Of a DNA stretch of 64,000 nucleotides, positions 19,855-28,382 are shown piece after piece. Origin of the DNA: Pseudonocardia benzenivorans CB1190 (GTDB lineage: Bacteria > Actinomycetota > Actinomycetes > Mycobacteriales > Pseudonocardiaceae); the NCBI RefSeq assembly GCF_000196675.2, contig NC_015312.1:496001-560000 (forward strand), in the 5' to 3' direction. Below the pieces are notes generated by a model. It saw only the letters and a program-made list of their open reading frames with translations. It was not told the origin of the DNA and searched no databases. The position numbers and the translations under genes are program-made. How positions within the stretch are numbered: the first letter of the stretch is position 1; each line of letters starts with the position of its first letter.

Positions 19855-20541
19855 GTGACTGAAGACCTGGGTAATAGCGGACTCCACGAAGCGGTCGATC
19901 GGACGAAGCTTCATAAAAGGGATTTCTGGGCGGTGGAGAACCGCAACTACGCGGCGCCGCACTACCGCTTGGAGAAGTCCGCCCGGCTCATCAACAAGAT
20001 CGCTGCGGGCAGGCGGCGGACGCTCCTGGACGTCGGCTGCGGCCCGGCCACGCTCGCGCGCCTGCTCGACCCCGGTATCGAGTACTTCGGGATCGACATC
20101 GCGATCCAGGAGCCCGCGGACAATCTCATCGAGGCGGACTTCCTGGACGGGCCCATCGACTTCCGTGGGCGGCGGTTCGACCTCGTCGTCGCGCAAGGGG
20201 TCTTCGAGTACGTCGGTGCACATCAGGACCAGAAGCTGGCCGAGATCGCCGGTACGGTGGCGGACGACGGCGTGTTCCTCGCCTCGTACGTCAATTTCGG
20301 TCACCGGGACAAGCGAATATACTGGCCGTACAGCAACGTGCGACCCACGGATGCGTTCCTGGCCAGCCTGCGACAGTTCTTCACCGTCGAGGCATATCTG
20401 CCGACGTCGTACCACTGGGTCGGCCGAGAGCCGCGCCACCCGTTCCTGAAGGCCGTCGAGATGCCGCTGGCCGTCAAGATTCCGAAACTGCATCAGCGTC
20501 TGGCCGTGGAGTACTTCTTCCGCTGCTCGCCGAAGCACTGA
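19855..20541 (+). CDS. Class I SAM-dependent methyltransferase
   Basis: A 228-residue protein. Motif I is RTLLDVGCGPATLARLL, the acidic residue of motif II is in EYFGIDI, and RFDLVVAQGVFEYV fits motif IV. It is closest in style to small-molecule methyltransferases of the Methyltransf_11/23 type. The substrate is unknown and no partner biosynthetic gene is adjacent. GTG 19855 is chosen because TGGAGAGAG precedes it. It stands alone, with a 116-base gap to the convergent RidA fusion gene. Confidence 0.8.
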   Translation: MTEDLGNSGLHEAVDRTKLHKRDFWAVENRNYAAPHYRLEKSARLINKIAAGRRRTLLDVGCGPATLARLLDPGIEYFGIDIAIQEPADNLIEADFLDGPIDFRGRRFDLVVAQGVFEYVGAHQDQKLAEIAGTVADDGVFLASYVNFGHRDKRIYWPYSNVRPTDAFLASLRQFFTVEAYLPTSYHWVGREPRHPFLKAVEMPLAVKIPKLHQRLAVEYFFRCSPKH

Positions 20542-20657
20542 AGCCGAATCCCCGGGAGTCGGCGCGTTTCCGGGTCCGGATCGCCACCGACGTGTTCCGC
20601 CGCACCGGCCTCCGTGGCCGGCGACGTCGCAACAGCCACGGGGCGGGGCCGGGGTGG

Positions 20658-21929
20658 CTACGCCACCGGCGGGGTTCCCTCGGCGTTCGCCACGACCGCA
20701 TCGACCTGGATCAGGGCACCGGCCGGCAGGGCGGAGACGCCCACGGTCCGACGAGCGGGCACGCCACCCGGGAAGAACGTGGCGTAGACCTCGTCGACGG
20801 CGGCTGCGTCGGCGATGTCGGTCAGGAACAGGTTGACCTTGACGACGTCGTCCATCGCATGGTCGATGCTCTCCACAATGGCCTTGATGTTGGCAAGGCA
20901 CTGTCGCGTCTGCTCCGCGACGCCCCCGGCGACCGGCTCGCCGGTCGCCGGATCGATCGGCAGCTGGGCGGACAGGTGGTTGTAGTGCGAGAAGGCCACG
21001 GTCTGCGTCGACAACGGGCTGCGGGGCGCCGCGTCCGTGTCGTTCGCGCGGATGACGATCCCGTGCCGGTCCTCCACGGCCTGCGGCGGCGTGCCGTCGC
21101 CGTGCGAGACGACCGCCTCGATCTGCACGAGAGCGCCGTGGGGCAGGGCCGACGCTTCGACCACGGTGCGGGCCGGCAGGTAGCCCGCAGCCCGGGCGAT
21201 GGCCGAATCCGGGAAGAAGGTCGTGTAGACCTCGTCCACCGTGTCGATGTCCGAGAGGTTCGTGAGGAAGATCGTGACCCGGACGATGTCGTCGACCGGA
21301 ACGTCGATCCCCTGCAGAACGGCCTTGATGTTGGCCAGGCACTGCCTGGTCTGCTCGGCGACGCCGCCGGCCACGAGTTCGCCCGTCGCCGGATCGACGG
21401 GCAGCTGCGCCGCGAGGTTGTTGTAGTGCGAGAACGCCACCGTCTGCGAGGACGCCGGGCTCTGCGGCGCCCCGTCCGTGTCGTTGACGACCTTGACGAG
21501 GTCTCCGGCCTGCGGGGCGTTCGGGATCGTGCCCTCGCCGTTGGACACGAGCGCATCCATCTGCACCGCGGCGCCGAGCGGTAGCGCGGCGACGGCGACG
21601 GTCGTGCGGGTGGGGACGTAGTCGGTGAAGGCGGTCGCGATCACCGCATCGACGGCATCGACATCGCCGATGTCGGTGACGAACACGGAGAGCCGGACCA
21701 CGTCGTCCATGACGTGGTCGATCCCTTCGACAACGGCCCCGATGTTCGCGAGGACCTGCTTGGCCTGCTCCGTCGCGCCGCCCGGCACGAGCTCGCCGGT
21801 CGCCGGGTCGATCGGGAGCTGCGCCGAGAGGTTGTTGTAGTGCGAGAAGGCGACGGTCTGGGCGTACGGACCGATCGGCTTCGGCGCCTGCTCCGGGTTC
21901 CGCGCCAGGACTGCGTTGTAGCCACTCAT
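20658..21929 (-). CDS. Triple RidA (YjgF/YER057c/UK114) fusion protein
   Basis: 423 residues made of three consecutive RidA domains (roughly 1-133, 140-280 and 285-423). Each begins near QTVAFSHYN(N/H)L(S/A)AQLP(I/V)DPATGE and ends with a (P/L)AR or PTR strand followed by ALP.GA..Q. RidA proteins are normally single-domain trimers that hydrolyse 2-aminoacrylate and other enamines or imines. The substrate-binding Arg appears retained in all three units (PTRTTV, PARTVV, PARRTV). One chain could fold as an intramolecular trimer. The start is ATG 21929; GTG 21959 in the same frame has a weaker ribosome-binding site. Confidence 0.88.
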   Translation of the reverse strand: MSGYNAVLARNPEQAPKPIGPYAQTVAFSHYNNLSAQLPIDPATGELVPGGATEQAKQVLANIGAVVEGIDHVMDDVVRLSVFVTDIGDVDAVDAVIATAFTDYVPTRTTVAVAALPLGAAVQMDALVSNGEGTIPNAPQAGDLVKVVNDTDGAPQSPASSQTVAFSHYNNLAAQLPVDPATGELVAGGVAEQTRQCLANIKAVLQGIDVPVDDIVRVTIFLTNLSDIDTVDEVYTTFFPDSAIARAAGYLPARTVVEASALPHGALVQIEAVVSHGDGTPPQAVEDRHGIVIRANDTDAAPRSPLSTQTVAFSHYNHLSAQLPIDPATGEPVAGGVAEQTRQCLANIKAIVESIDHAMDDVVKVNLFLTDIADAAAVDEVYATFFPGGVPARRTVGVSALPAGALIQVDAVVANAEGTPPVA

Positions 21930-22156
21930 GTCGGGCACCACTTTCTGGTCGATGACCACGGGATGGTGCCGGGCCGATCCGGCGCGGATCAGCCGCGCCG
22001 GGGGGATCGGCCGGGGGAACCCGTCGGTGGATCGCCGTGCCGCCGGTCCGATGGAGGACGCGTGAGAGTCCCGGGCGCCGCCACAGCGCCGAGCGAGGAG
22101 GGCGTCATACGGGCGCCCGCCCGGCGCCTGGCGCGCCCGTGCCGGACCCTGAGGGC

Positions 22157-22543
22157 ATGGACGGACCCGACGCCGACGACGAGCGTCCGCCTCACGTCGA
22201 CCCTGTCGCGCGGCTCGCCGCCGGGCGTGCCGACACCGAGGCGCGGATCGCGGGGCTCACCCGGCAGGTTGCTGCGCTGGCCGACGAGCAGGCCCTCACC
22301 ACCCACGACGACGAGCACGACCCCGAGGGCGTGACGATCGGGTTCGAGCGGGCCCAGCTGCAGGGCTTGCTCGCCGGGGCGCTCCGCGACCTGGAGGCAG
22401 TCGAGCGGGCGGAGCGCAGGCTCGCCGACGGCACGTACGGACGCTGCGCGCGCTGCGGCGGCCCGATCCCACCAGAACGGCTCGACGCACTGCCTGCGGC
22501 CGAGACGTGCGTCGCCTGCGCATCGGCCCGGCGACGACGGTGA
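22157..22543 (+). CDS. DksA/TraR C4-type zinc-finger protein
   Basis: A 128-residue protein with an N-terminal helical hairpin (VARLAAGRADTEARIAGL, FERAQLQGLLAGALRDLEAV) and a C-terminal C4 finger, YGRCARCGGPIPPERLDALP followed by ETCVAC. DksA/TraR proteins insert their coiled coil into the RNA polymerase secondary channel. The acidic tip residues of E. coli DksA are not evident, so its effect on transcription is unknown. The start is ATG 22157; the ribosome-binding site is close (GAGGG one base away), and GTG 22139 is an alternative. Confidence 0.78.
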   Translation: MDGPDADDERPPHVDPVARLAAGRADTEARIAGLTRQVAALADEQALTTHDDEHDPEGVTIGFERAQLQGLLAGALRDLEAVERAERRLADGTYGRCARCGGPIPPERLDALPAAETCVACASARRRR

Positions 22544-22590
22544 GCCTCCTGGAGATGCCCCGGCTGCGCTCCTGCAACTGGGGTGAACGT

Positions 22591-22640
22591 GCAGGTCGAC
22601 CTTGTGGGCCCCCGGGGGATCGAACCCCGACCCCGCGGAT
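22591..22640. repeat. Distal att copy: duplicated tRNA-Lys 3' half
   Basis: This direct repeat matches 26700-26749 at 47 of 50 positions and includes the T arm and 3' acceptor strand of the tRNA-Lys. Weaker similarity continues to about 22653 across the anticodon arm, then ends. No D arm or 5' acceptor is present, so it is not a functional tRNA. Confidence 0.75.
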
Positions 22641-22759
22641 CGAAAGATCGCGGCGTCGTCGCCGGATTCGTCGTGATCCCACGTCGGCCCAGGGGAGGCG
22701 GCTCAGCGCGGGCAACAGCGCCATCACGTAGCGGCGCCTCGTGGTTAGAGTCCATTTCC

Positions 22760-24193
22760 GTGAGACGGAGTCAGGCCACTCGACGGGCTGACACCGTCAC
22801 GGTCACGGGCATCGACCTTCATCTCGACCTTCATGGGCCACGACTCAGAGCAGGCCTGACCGATGCGTTGCGCGACGCCGTCCGCACCGGACGGCTTGCG
22901 CCCGGTACCCGACTTCCCGCATCGAGGGTCCTGGCCGCCGATCTCGGCATAGCACGGAGCACCGTCACAGAGTGCTACACCGCGCTCGTCGAAGAAGGGT
23001 GGCTCGCGGCCCGGCCCGGCTCCGGAACGCGTGTCGCTACGCGCGTGCCGTCGCGCCGCGGACCCTCGGGAGCATCGGCACCGACCGCGCGACGCCGCTC
23101 GTCACGAGGGCTGGAGCCGGGCGCCGAGGACTACGCCGAGTTCCCCCGAGCGCCCTGGTTGGCGGCGGCCCGCCGCGCCTTCGCGAACGCTCCGCACAGC
23201 ACCTACGGGTATGGGGACCCGCTCGGACGGATGGAACTACGAGAGGCGCTCGCCGAGTACCTCGCCCGCGCCCGCGGGGTGCACGCTGATGCGGCGCGGA
23301 TCGTGATCACCTCGGGTTTCCATCATGGGCTGGGGGTGCTGGCGCGAGCGCTCGCCGCGGAAGGCGGCGAGACCGTGGCAGTCGAGTCCTACGGACTCGA
23401 CATCTACCGTGAGTTGCTGCGCGACGAAGGTGTCGGCACCCGGCCCGTCGACGTCGACGAGTGCGGGGCCCGGGTCGATCAGCTCGTCGACATCGCCGAC
23501 GCCGCCGCCGTCCTGCTGACGCCGGCGCACCAGTTCCCCACGGGGTATGCCTTGTCCACGGAGCGGAGAACGGCTGTGGTCGACTGGGCCCGCAGGACGG
23601 GGGCCGTGATCCTCGAGGACGACTACGACGGTGAGTTCCGGTACGACCGAGTGCCTGTCGGGGCGCTGCAGGGTCTCGACCCCGATCATGTCGTCTACTT
23701 CGGGACGGCGAGCAAGTCCGTCGCACCGGCGCTGCGACTGGGGTGGGCGGTGGTCCCCGACAGCCTCCTGCCCGCGGTGGCGCAGGCGAAGGGACGTGTC
23801 GACACGGTCAGCACCCTCGATCAGCTCGTCTTCGCCGAGTTCCTCGAGTCGGGCGCCTTCGATCGGCATGTCCGGAGCAGGAGGCGCCGACTCCGGCATC
23901 GTCGTGAGGTGCTGATCGAGAGGATCGCGGATGCTGCGCCCGCGGTGCACGTCATCGGCATGGCCGCGGGGCTGCAGGCCGTCCTCGCACTACCTGTGGG
24001 CTCTGAGGAGCGGGTACTGCGCGTTGCGGGACGGCAAGGGCTGGTCGTGAGTGGACTGGCAGAGTTCCGGCACCCGGCCGCCGACGGTCACCCGTCGTGG
24101 CCTGATGCGCTGGTCGTGAACTTCTCCAATGTCTCCGAGAGTGCGTGGCCGGGCGCGCTGCAGGCGCTGTGCCGCATCCTGCCCTCCCCCTGA
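22760..24193 (+). CDS. MocR/PdxR-type regulator (GntR HTH fused to aminotransferase domain)
   Basis: A 477-residue protein. The N-terminal GntR winged helix contains GRLAPGTRLPASRVLAADLG and ARSTVTECYTALVEEGWL. The C-terminal fold-type I aminotransferase domain has ILEDDYDGEFRYDR and the PLP Lys in FGTASKSVAPALRLGW. MocR proteins use PLP or an amino-compound adduct as effector and often control vitamin B6, GABA or antibiotic-resistance genes. GTG 22760 lies eight bases after a TANNNT box (TAGAGT, 22746-22751), suggesting a leaderless mRNA. It is the first gene of the island, upstream of the MFS exporter, which it may control. Confidence 0.9.
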   Translation: MRRSQATRRADTVTVTGIDLHLDLHGPRLRAGLTDALRDAVRTGRLAPGTRLPASRVLAADLGIARSTVTECYTALVEEGWLAARPGSGTRVATRVPSRRGPSGASAPTARRRSSRGLEPGAEDYAEFPRAPWLAAARRAFANAPHSTYGYGDPLGRMELREALAEYLARARGVHADAARIVITSGFHHGLGVLARALAAEGGETVAVESYGLDIYRELLRDEGVGTRPVDVDECGARVDQLVDIADAAAVLLTPAHQFPTGYALSTERRTAVVDWARRTGAVILEDDYDGEFRYDRVPVGALQGLDPDHVVYFGTASKSVAPALRLGWAVVPDSLLPAVAQAKGRVDTVSTLDQLVFAEFLESGAFDRHVRSRRRRLRHRREVLIERIADAAPAVHVIGMAAGLQAVLALPVGSEERVLRVAGRQGLVVSGLAEFRHPAADGHPSWPDALVVNFSNVSESAWPGALQALCRILPSP

Positions 24194-24359
24194 CGCCGGA
24201 TACCTGCGCGCGGGTGGCCCTGCACCGGTGGCTCCGGTTCTTGACCGGCGCTCCAAGTGGTCCGGGATTCTGGCCCTGAATTGGCCTGAAAGAAAGGACC
24301 ACATCTCGATAGCGTCGGTGACGGCGAGGACAGGCCTCGTCGCAGCCGAAGGAGAGTCA

Positions 24360-25601
24360 GTGACATCCGTCCGAGTGCCGACCGCCGACGCGATCCCGGC
24401 CGGCCGACGACAGCTTCCGTCGGGCGTCGCCATGGTGGGCACGGCTGTCGCCTTCATGAGCCTCTACCTGGGCGCCGGAGCACTGACCCCGCTGCTCGTA
24501 ACCTACGAGCAGGCCTTCGACTTCACACCAGCCATGCTCACGGTGGCGTTCGCCGTCTATGCGATCGGGTTCCTCGTCGCGGCTCTCACGCTGGGCGCAC
24601 TGTCCGATCATGTCGGCCGACGTCCAGTGCTGATCGCGGCCCTGATCGTCCAGCTCGTCTCGAACACCCTCTTCCTCGTCGGCACCGACGTGGAATGGGT
24701 CATCGCCGGGCGAATCGTCCAGGGCGTCGCGAGCGGGGCCGCCACATCGGCGTTCACGGCTGCGATCGTCGAGTTCGCGCCAAATGGGCGGAAGAGGCTG
24801 GGCACCATCCTCGCCGGCATCAGCCTCACCGGTGGTCTTGCCCTGGGGTCGCTGCTGGCGGGACTGGCCATCCAGCTCACCTCGGCCGCGAACACCATCA
24901 TCTTCACCGTGCTCATCGTGCTCACCACGCTGGGCGGCATCACTGTCTTCGCGTCGGGTGAGACCGTGACCCGCAGCCCGGGAGTGGTGCGCTCGCTGAT
25001 ACCTCGAATCTCGGTGCCCGCAGCTGCGCGCCGGGAGTTCTACTCCTCCGCCCCCGTCGTCGCGGCGGTCTGGATGCTCGCAGGGCTCTCCGGTGGGCTG
25101 GCACCGAACATCGTCCGCAGCGTCTTCCACCTGGAGAGCGCGTTCGTCGGGGGATTCGCCGGCTTCATCGCACCAGCAGTCGCAACCGCCGTCGGGTTGC
25201 TCTTCGCCGCAGTTCCCTCCCCCACGGCGATGTCGATCGGCATCTTCACCTCCGTCCTCGGCGCGGGAGCGATCATCGGTGGGATCCTCGCTCCGAGCCT
25301 GGCACTCATGATCGCCGGACAGGCCATCGCGGGCGTCGGGTTCGGGTCTGCGTTCACTGCCGCACTTCAGCTGCTGATCCCCCAGGTCGCTCCCGGTGGG
25401 CGCGCCGCGGTCGTCGCGGCCGTCTACGTCGTCGCCTACACCGCCTTCGGGGTTCCGATCGTGGTCGAAGGGCAGCTCGTCGCGCCGTTGGGCGAGATCC
25501 CGGCGGTGGTCGGCTACACCGTGCTCACGATCCTGCTCGCCCTGGTCAGCCTCGTCGCCCGGACACGTCTGGCGCGCCACGGCCGAACCCCCCGTCCTTG
25601 A
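24360..25601 (+). CDS. MFS transporter (drug-efflux-like)
   Basis: A 413-residue 12-helix major facilitator. The loop 2-3 signature is LGALSDHVGRRPVL, and helix 4-5 has AGRIVQGVASGAATSAF. It probably exports a small molecule by proton antiport. GTG 24360 has GGAGAG upstream. It follows the MocR gene on the same strand after 166 bases and precedes the NAD(P)-binding protein by 19 bases. Codon use is somewhat less GC-biased than core genes, consistent with island DNA. Confidence 0.85.
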   Translation: MTSVRVPTADAIPAGRRQLPSGVAMVGTAVAFMSLYLGAGALTPLLVTYEQAFDFTPAMLTVAFAVYAIGFLVAALTLGALSDHVGRRPVLIAALIVQLVSNTLFLVGTDVEWVIAGRIVQGVASGAATSAFTAAIVEFAPNGRKRLGTILAGISLTGGLALGSLLAGLAIQLTSAANTIIFTVLIVLTTLGGITVFASGETVTRSPGVVRSLIPRISVPAAARREFYSSAPVVAAVWMLAGLSGGLAPNIVRSVFHLESAFVGGFAGFIAPAVATAVGLLFAAVPSPTAMSIGIFTSVLGAGAIIGGILAPSLALMIAGQAIAGVGFGSAFTAALQLLIPQVAPGGRAAVVAAVYVVAYTAFGVPIVVEGQLVAPLGEIPAVVGYTVLTILLALVSLVARTRLARHGRTPRP

Positions 25602-25620
25602 TCATCGAGAAAGGAAACCC

Positions 25621-26205
25621 ATGTCCAGAATCTTCCTCGCCGGCGCGTCCGGAGTGATCGGCCGACGGCTGGTCCCGTTCCTCGTCGAGGCCGGACACAC
25701 GGTGGCCGGCATGACCCGGTCCGCGAGCAAGGCTGACCAGATCGCAGACCTCGGTGCGGAGCCGGCCGTCGTCGACGTGTTCGATCGCGAGGCCCTCATC
25801 GCCGCCGTCGTCGACTTCCGTCCCGATGTCATCCTCAACGAGCTCACAGACCTGCCTGACGACGTGAACCAGATCGCTGCCTACGGCGACCTGAACGCGC
25901 GCATCCGAACCGAGGGGAACCAGAACGTCATCGAGGCCGCCCGGGCGGCCGGGTCGCCGAGGATCCTCGTCCAGTCGGTCGCGTGGGAGCTGCCTGACGG
26001 CCCCGACTCCGTCGCCGTGAAGCAGTTGGAGTCCTCGGTCCTCGCCGAGAGCGGGGTCGTCCTGAGCTACGGCCAGTTCTACGGCCCGGGCACGTACAAC
26101 GAGCACGGCCTCCCCGCCGAGCCGCGGGTGCACATCGACCGCGCCGCTGCTCGAACCGTTGAGGTCCTCGACGCCCCGAGCGGCGTCGTCACCATCGTCG
26201 ACTGA
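25621..26205 (+). CDS. NAD(P)-binding epimerase/reductase-like protein, short
   Basis: A 194-residue Rossmann protein. The nucleotide-binding motif is IFLAGASGVIGRRLVPFL, followed by a typical atypical-SDR layout (FDREALIAAVVDFRPDVILN, RILVQSVAWE). NAD-dependent epimerases of this group are usually near 300 residues, so the C-terminal substrate part is missing or reduced; the protein ends at VTIVD. It may be a truncated gene next to the island boundary. ATG 25621 has a good GAAAGGA site. Confidence 0.72.
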   Translation: MSRIFLAGASGVIGRRLVPFLVEAGHTVAGMTRSASKADQIADLGAEPAVVDVFDREALIAAVVDFRPDVILNELTDLPDDVNQIAAYGDLNARIRTEGNQNVIEAARAAGSPRILVQSVAWELPDGPDSVAVKQLESSVLAESGVVLSYGQFYGPGTYNEHGLPAEPRVHIDRAAARTVEVLDAPSGVVTIVD

Positions 26206-26454
26206 GCACGGACCGGGGCCGGTCCCGTCCCCGTCGCGGGGGCGGACCGGCGCTTCGGGACCCGGAACTCACCGTGACCATCACTGAGCGCGGCAACGGA
26301 GCGGCGTCGCAGCACCGCCGGCACCGCAGTGGCTTCGGCGGCCCCCGGCGTACGTCAGGAGACCGAGACACCATCTCCGAACAGGAGCTCGACCGTGATC
26401 GCCCCATAGGTCCGCACGTGGTGCTGGGCTTCTGCTGCCGCGATGTGGCACGAC
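26206..26454 (+). other. Intergenic stretch before the IS481 remnant
   Basis: No coding frame with family resemblance is seen. The segment just upstream of the IS481 fragment is probably decayed mobile-element DNA. Confidence 0.35.
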
Positions 26455-26690
26455 CGACCGCTCCTGCCGCCCGCACCACAGCCCACACCGCACCTCGACC
26501 CGGATCGCCGGCCTGCTGCGGCTGGCCACTTCCACGGTTCACGCCGTGCTGCGCCGCTACCGGATGGCCCGCCTGATCGAGCCCGACCGCGCCACCGGCG
26601 CAGGAGTACGCCGCTACGAACACCCCGCACCGGGCGAGCTGGTCCACGTCGACAGCAAAGAAGCTCGGCAACATCCCCGACGGCGGCGGG
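26455..26690 (+). pseudogene. IS481-family transposase fragment
   Basis: Translated from 26456, the DNA gives DRSCRPHHSPHRT, then directly RIAGLLRLATSTVHAVLRRY and LIEPDRATGAGVRRYEHPAPGELVHVD, recognisable IS481 transposase sequence. About 20 residues normally lying between the first two blocks are deleted. After LVHVD the frame slips; KKLGNIPDGGGHR continues in another frame. The catalytic DDE domain beyond is absent. It abuts the att repeat at the tRNA-Lys, so the island end has been a landing or decay site. Confidence 0.7.
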
Positions 26691-26699
26691 CACCGTGCT

Positions 26700-26749
26700 G
26701 CAGGTCGACGTAGTGGGCCCCCGGGGGATCGAACCCCGAACCCGCGGAT
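26700..26749. repeat. Proximal att copy within and beside tRNA-Lys
   Basis: Direct repeat of 22591-22640 (three mismatches). It spans the 3' part of the intact tRNA-Lys and its immediate downstream flank. Confidence 0.75.
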
Positions 26750-26786
26750 TAAAAGTCCGCTGCTCTGCCGGTTGAGCTAGAGGCCC
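26714..26786 (-). tRNA. tRNA-Lys (anticodon TTT)
   Basis: A 73-base cloverleaf. The acceptor pairs GGGCCTC with GGGGCCC (one G-T pair), the D stem is GCTC/GAGC, the anticodon stem GCGGA/TCCGC encloses CTTTTAA (anticodon TTT), the variable loop is GGGTT and the T arm is CGGGG-TTCGATC-CCCCG. The discriminator is A and CCA is not encoded. It is the intact copy at the island boundary. Confidence 0.93.
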
Positions 26787-27019
26787 CGCGGGCGCCGCAG
26801 CGCCCCGGTCAGACTACGACCTGTCGGCGACCTCGGCCGCCGACCCGCTCCCGACACGGCGGTGACGTTGGTCGCGCAGGCGCGGCGTCGGCCGATCGGT
26901 GGAGTGCGGGTCCGCCGGCCATCCCACCGGCCGACCGATCCCCGGCGACGGTGGGCGGGGCGAGCCTGGGTTCAGCAGCGGTCGGGCCCCGGCCGCGCAG
27001 ACCAGGAAGAAGGCCCGCA

Positions 27020-28351
27020 ATGACCACCCTCGCAACCGACGCCGCGCCGTCGCCCACCTTCGCCCCGGACACCCCGCCGCCCGAACGCACCGACCGCCGG
27101 GTCGCGCTCGCGAGTCTCACGGGTACGACGATCGAGTTCTACGACTATTTCATCTACGGCACCGCGGCGGCGCTGGTCTTCAACAAGGTCTTCTTCCCGA
27201 ACCTGAGCCCGACGATGGGCGCGGTGGCCGCGCTCGCCACGCTGGCCGTCGTCTTCGTCTTCCGGCCCCTCGGCTCGGCCGTGTTCGGGCACATCGGGGA
27301 CCGGCTCGGCCGCAAGCGCACGCTGGTCCTCACGCTGACCCTGATGGGGCTGTGCACGGTCGGCGTCGGGGTGATGCCGGGCGCGGCCACCATCGGGTGG
27401 GTGGCGCCGGTGCTGCTGGTCCTCTTCCGGGCGGCGCAGGGCTTCGCGGTCGGCGGGGAGTGGGCGGGGGCCGCGCTGTTCGCCTCCGAGAACGCCGCCG
27501 ACGGGCGTCGCGGCCGGCTCACCATGTACCCGCAGCTCGGGGCGTGCGTCGCGTTCGTACTCGCGTCGCTGACGTTCCTCGTGGTCAACCTCAGCATCGG
27601 CGAGACGAGCGACGCGTTCGTCACGTGGGGCTGGCGGGTGCCGTTCCTGCTCAGCGCCGGCCTGATCGCGGTCGGGCTGTACGTCCGGCTGCACACGAGC
27701 GAGACCCCGGTCTTCGCCCGGGCCCGCAGCCGGGGCGAGACGACCCGCGCCCCGTTCCTCGAGGTGTGGCGTCGGCAGACCCGCACGATGCTGCTGGCCA
27801 TCGGGGTCACGACCGGCATCTTCGGCGCCATGACCGTCGGCTCGGTCTACCTGACCACCTACGCGACGACCACCCTGCACCTGGGCATGTCGACGATCCT
27901 GCTGATCGACGTCCTCGCCGCGGCGGCCGCCTGTGTGACGACGGTGCTGGCCTCGGTGTGGTCGGACCGCATCGGGCGCCGGGGCCTGGTCCTGGCGAGC
28001 TGCATCGGCCTGGCGGCCTGGTCGCTGGTGCTCTTCCCGCTGATGAACGTCGGCACGCCGCTGGCGGTCGGGACGGCGGTCGTGGTGCTGCTCGCGCTGA
28101 TCGGACTGGCCTACGGCCCGCTGGGTGCCTACCTGCCGGAGATGTTCGCGACCCGCTACCGCTACACGGGCGCCGGCGTCAGCTACAACCTCGGTGGCGT
28201 CGCGGGTGGCGCGGTGATCCTGCTGATCGCCGCTCCGCTGAGCGCCACGTGGGGCGGGGTCGGCCTCGGGCTCTACATGGCGGCGATGCTGCTGGTCAGC
28301 ATCGGTTGCCTGGTGGCGCTCCCCGAGACGTACCGGCGCCCGCTGAGCTGA
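27020..28351 (+). CDS. MFS metabolite:H+ symporter (MHS family)
   Basis: A 443-residue transporter with the MHS-family opening ASLTGTTIEFYDYFIYGTAAAL. The loop motif is GHIGDRLGRKRTLVLTL, and the second-half repeat is SVWSDRIGRRGLVL. EWAGAALFASENA in helix 5 is typical of the family that imports organic acids, betaines or shikimate with protons. The substrate cannot be told. ATG 27020 follows AGGAAGAAGG. It is monocistronic, 233 bases after the tRNA-Lys. Confidence 0.9.
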   Translation: MTTLATDAAPSPTFAPDTPPPERTDRRVALASLTGTTIEFYDYFIYGTAAALVFNKVFFPNLSPTMGAVAALATLAVVFVFRPLGSAVFGHIGDRLGRKRTLVLTLTLMGLCTVGVGVMPGAATIGWVAPVLLVLFRAAQGFAVGGEWAGAALFASENAADGRRGRLTMYPQLGACVAFVLASLTFLVVNLSIGETSDAFVTWGWRVPFLLSAGLIAVGLYVRLHTSETPVFARARSRGETTRAPFLEVWRRQTRTMLLAIGVTTGIFGAMTVGSVYLTTYATTTLHLGMSTILLIDVLAAAAACVTTVLASVWSDRIGRRGLVLASCIGLAAWSLVLFPLMNVGTPLAVGTAVVVLLALIGLAYGPLGAYLPEMFATRYRYTGAGVSYNLGGVAGGAVILLIAAPLSATWGGVGLGLYMAAMLLVSIGCLVALPETYRRPLS

Positions 28352-28382
28352 GGCGGCACGGGAGCAGCACCGCCGATGGCGG

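Larger units (their letters stand above)
22591..26749. mobile_element. Small genomic island at tRNA-Lys (no integrase)
   Basis: The 3' half of the tRNA-Lys gene, plus ten flanking bases, is repeated directly at 22591-22640 and 26700-26749 with 47 of 50 bases identical. This is the footprint left by a tyrosine-recombinase element at a tRNA 3' end. Between lie a MocR regulator, an MFS transporter, an NAD(P)-binding protein and a decayed IS481 piece. No integrase is present, so the island is probably a decayed or immobilised remnant. Confidence 0.65.

Noticed and set aside
22601..22653. A second tRNA gene at the left island border
   Set aside because: Only the T arm, 3' acceptor and a mismatched anticodon arm are present; no D arm or 5' acceptor, so it is an att repeat.
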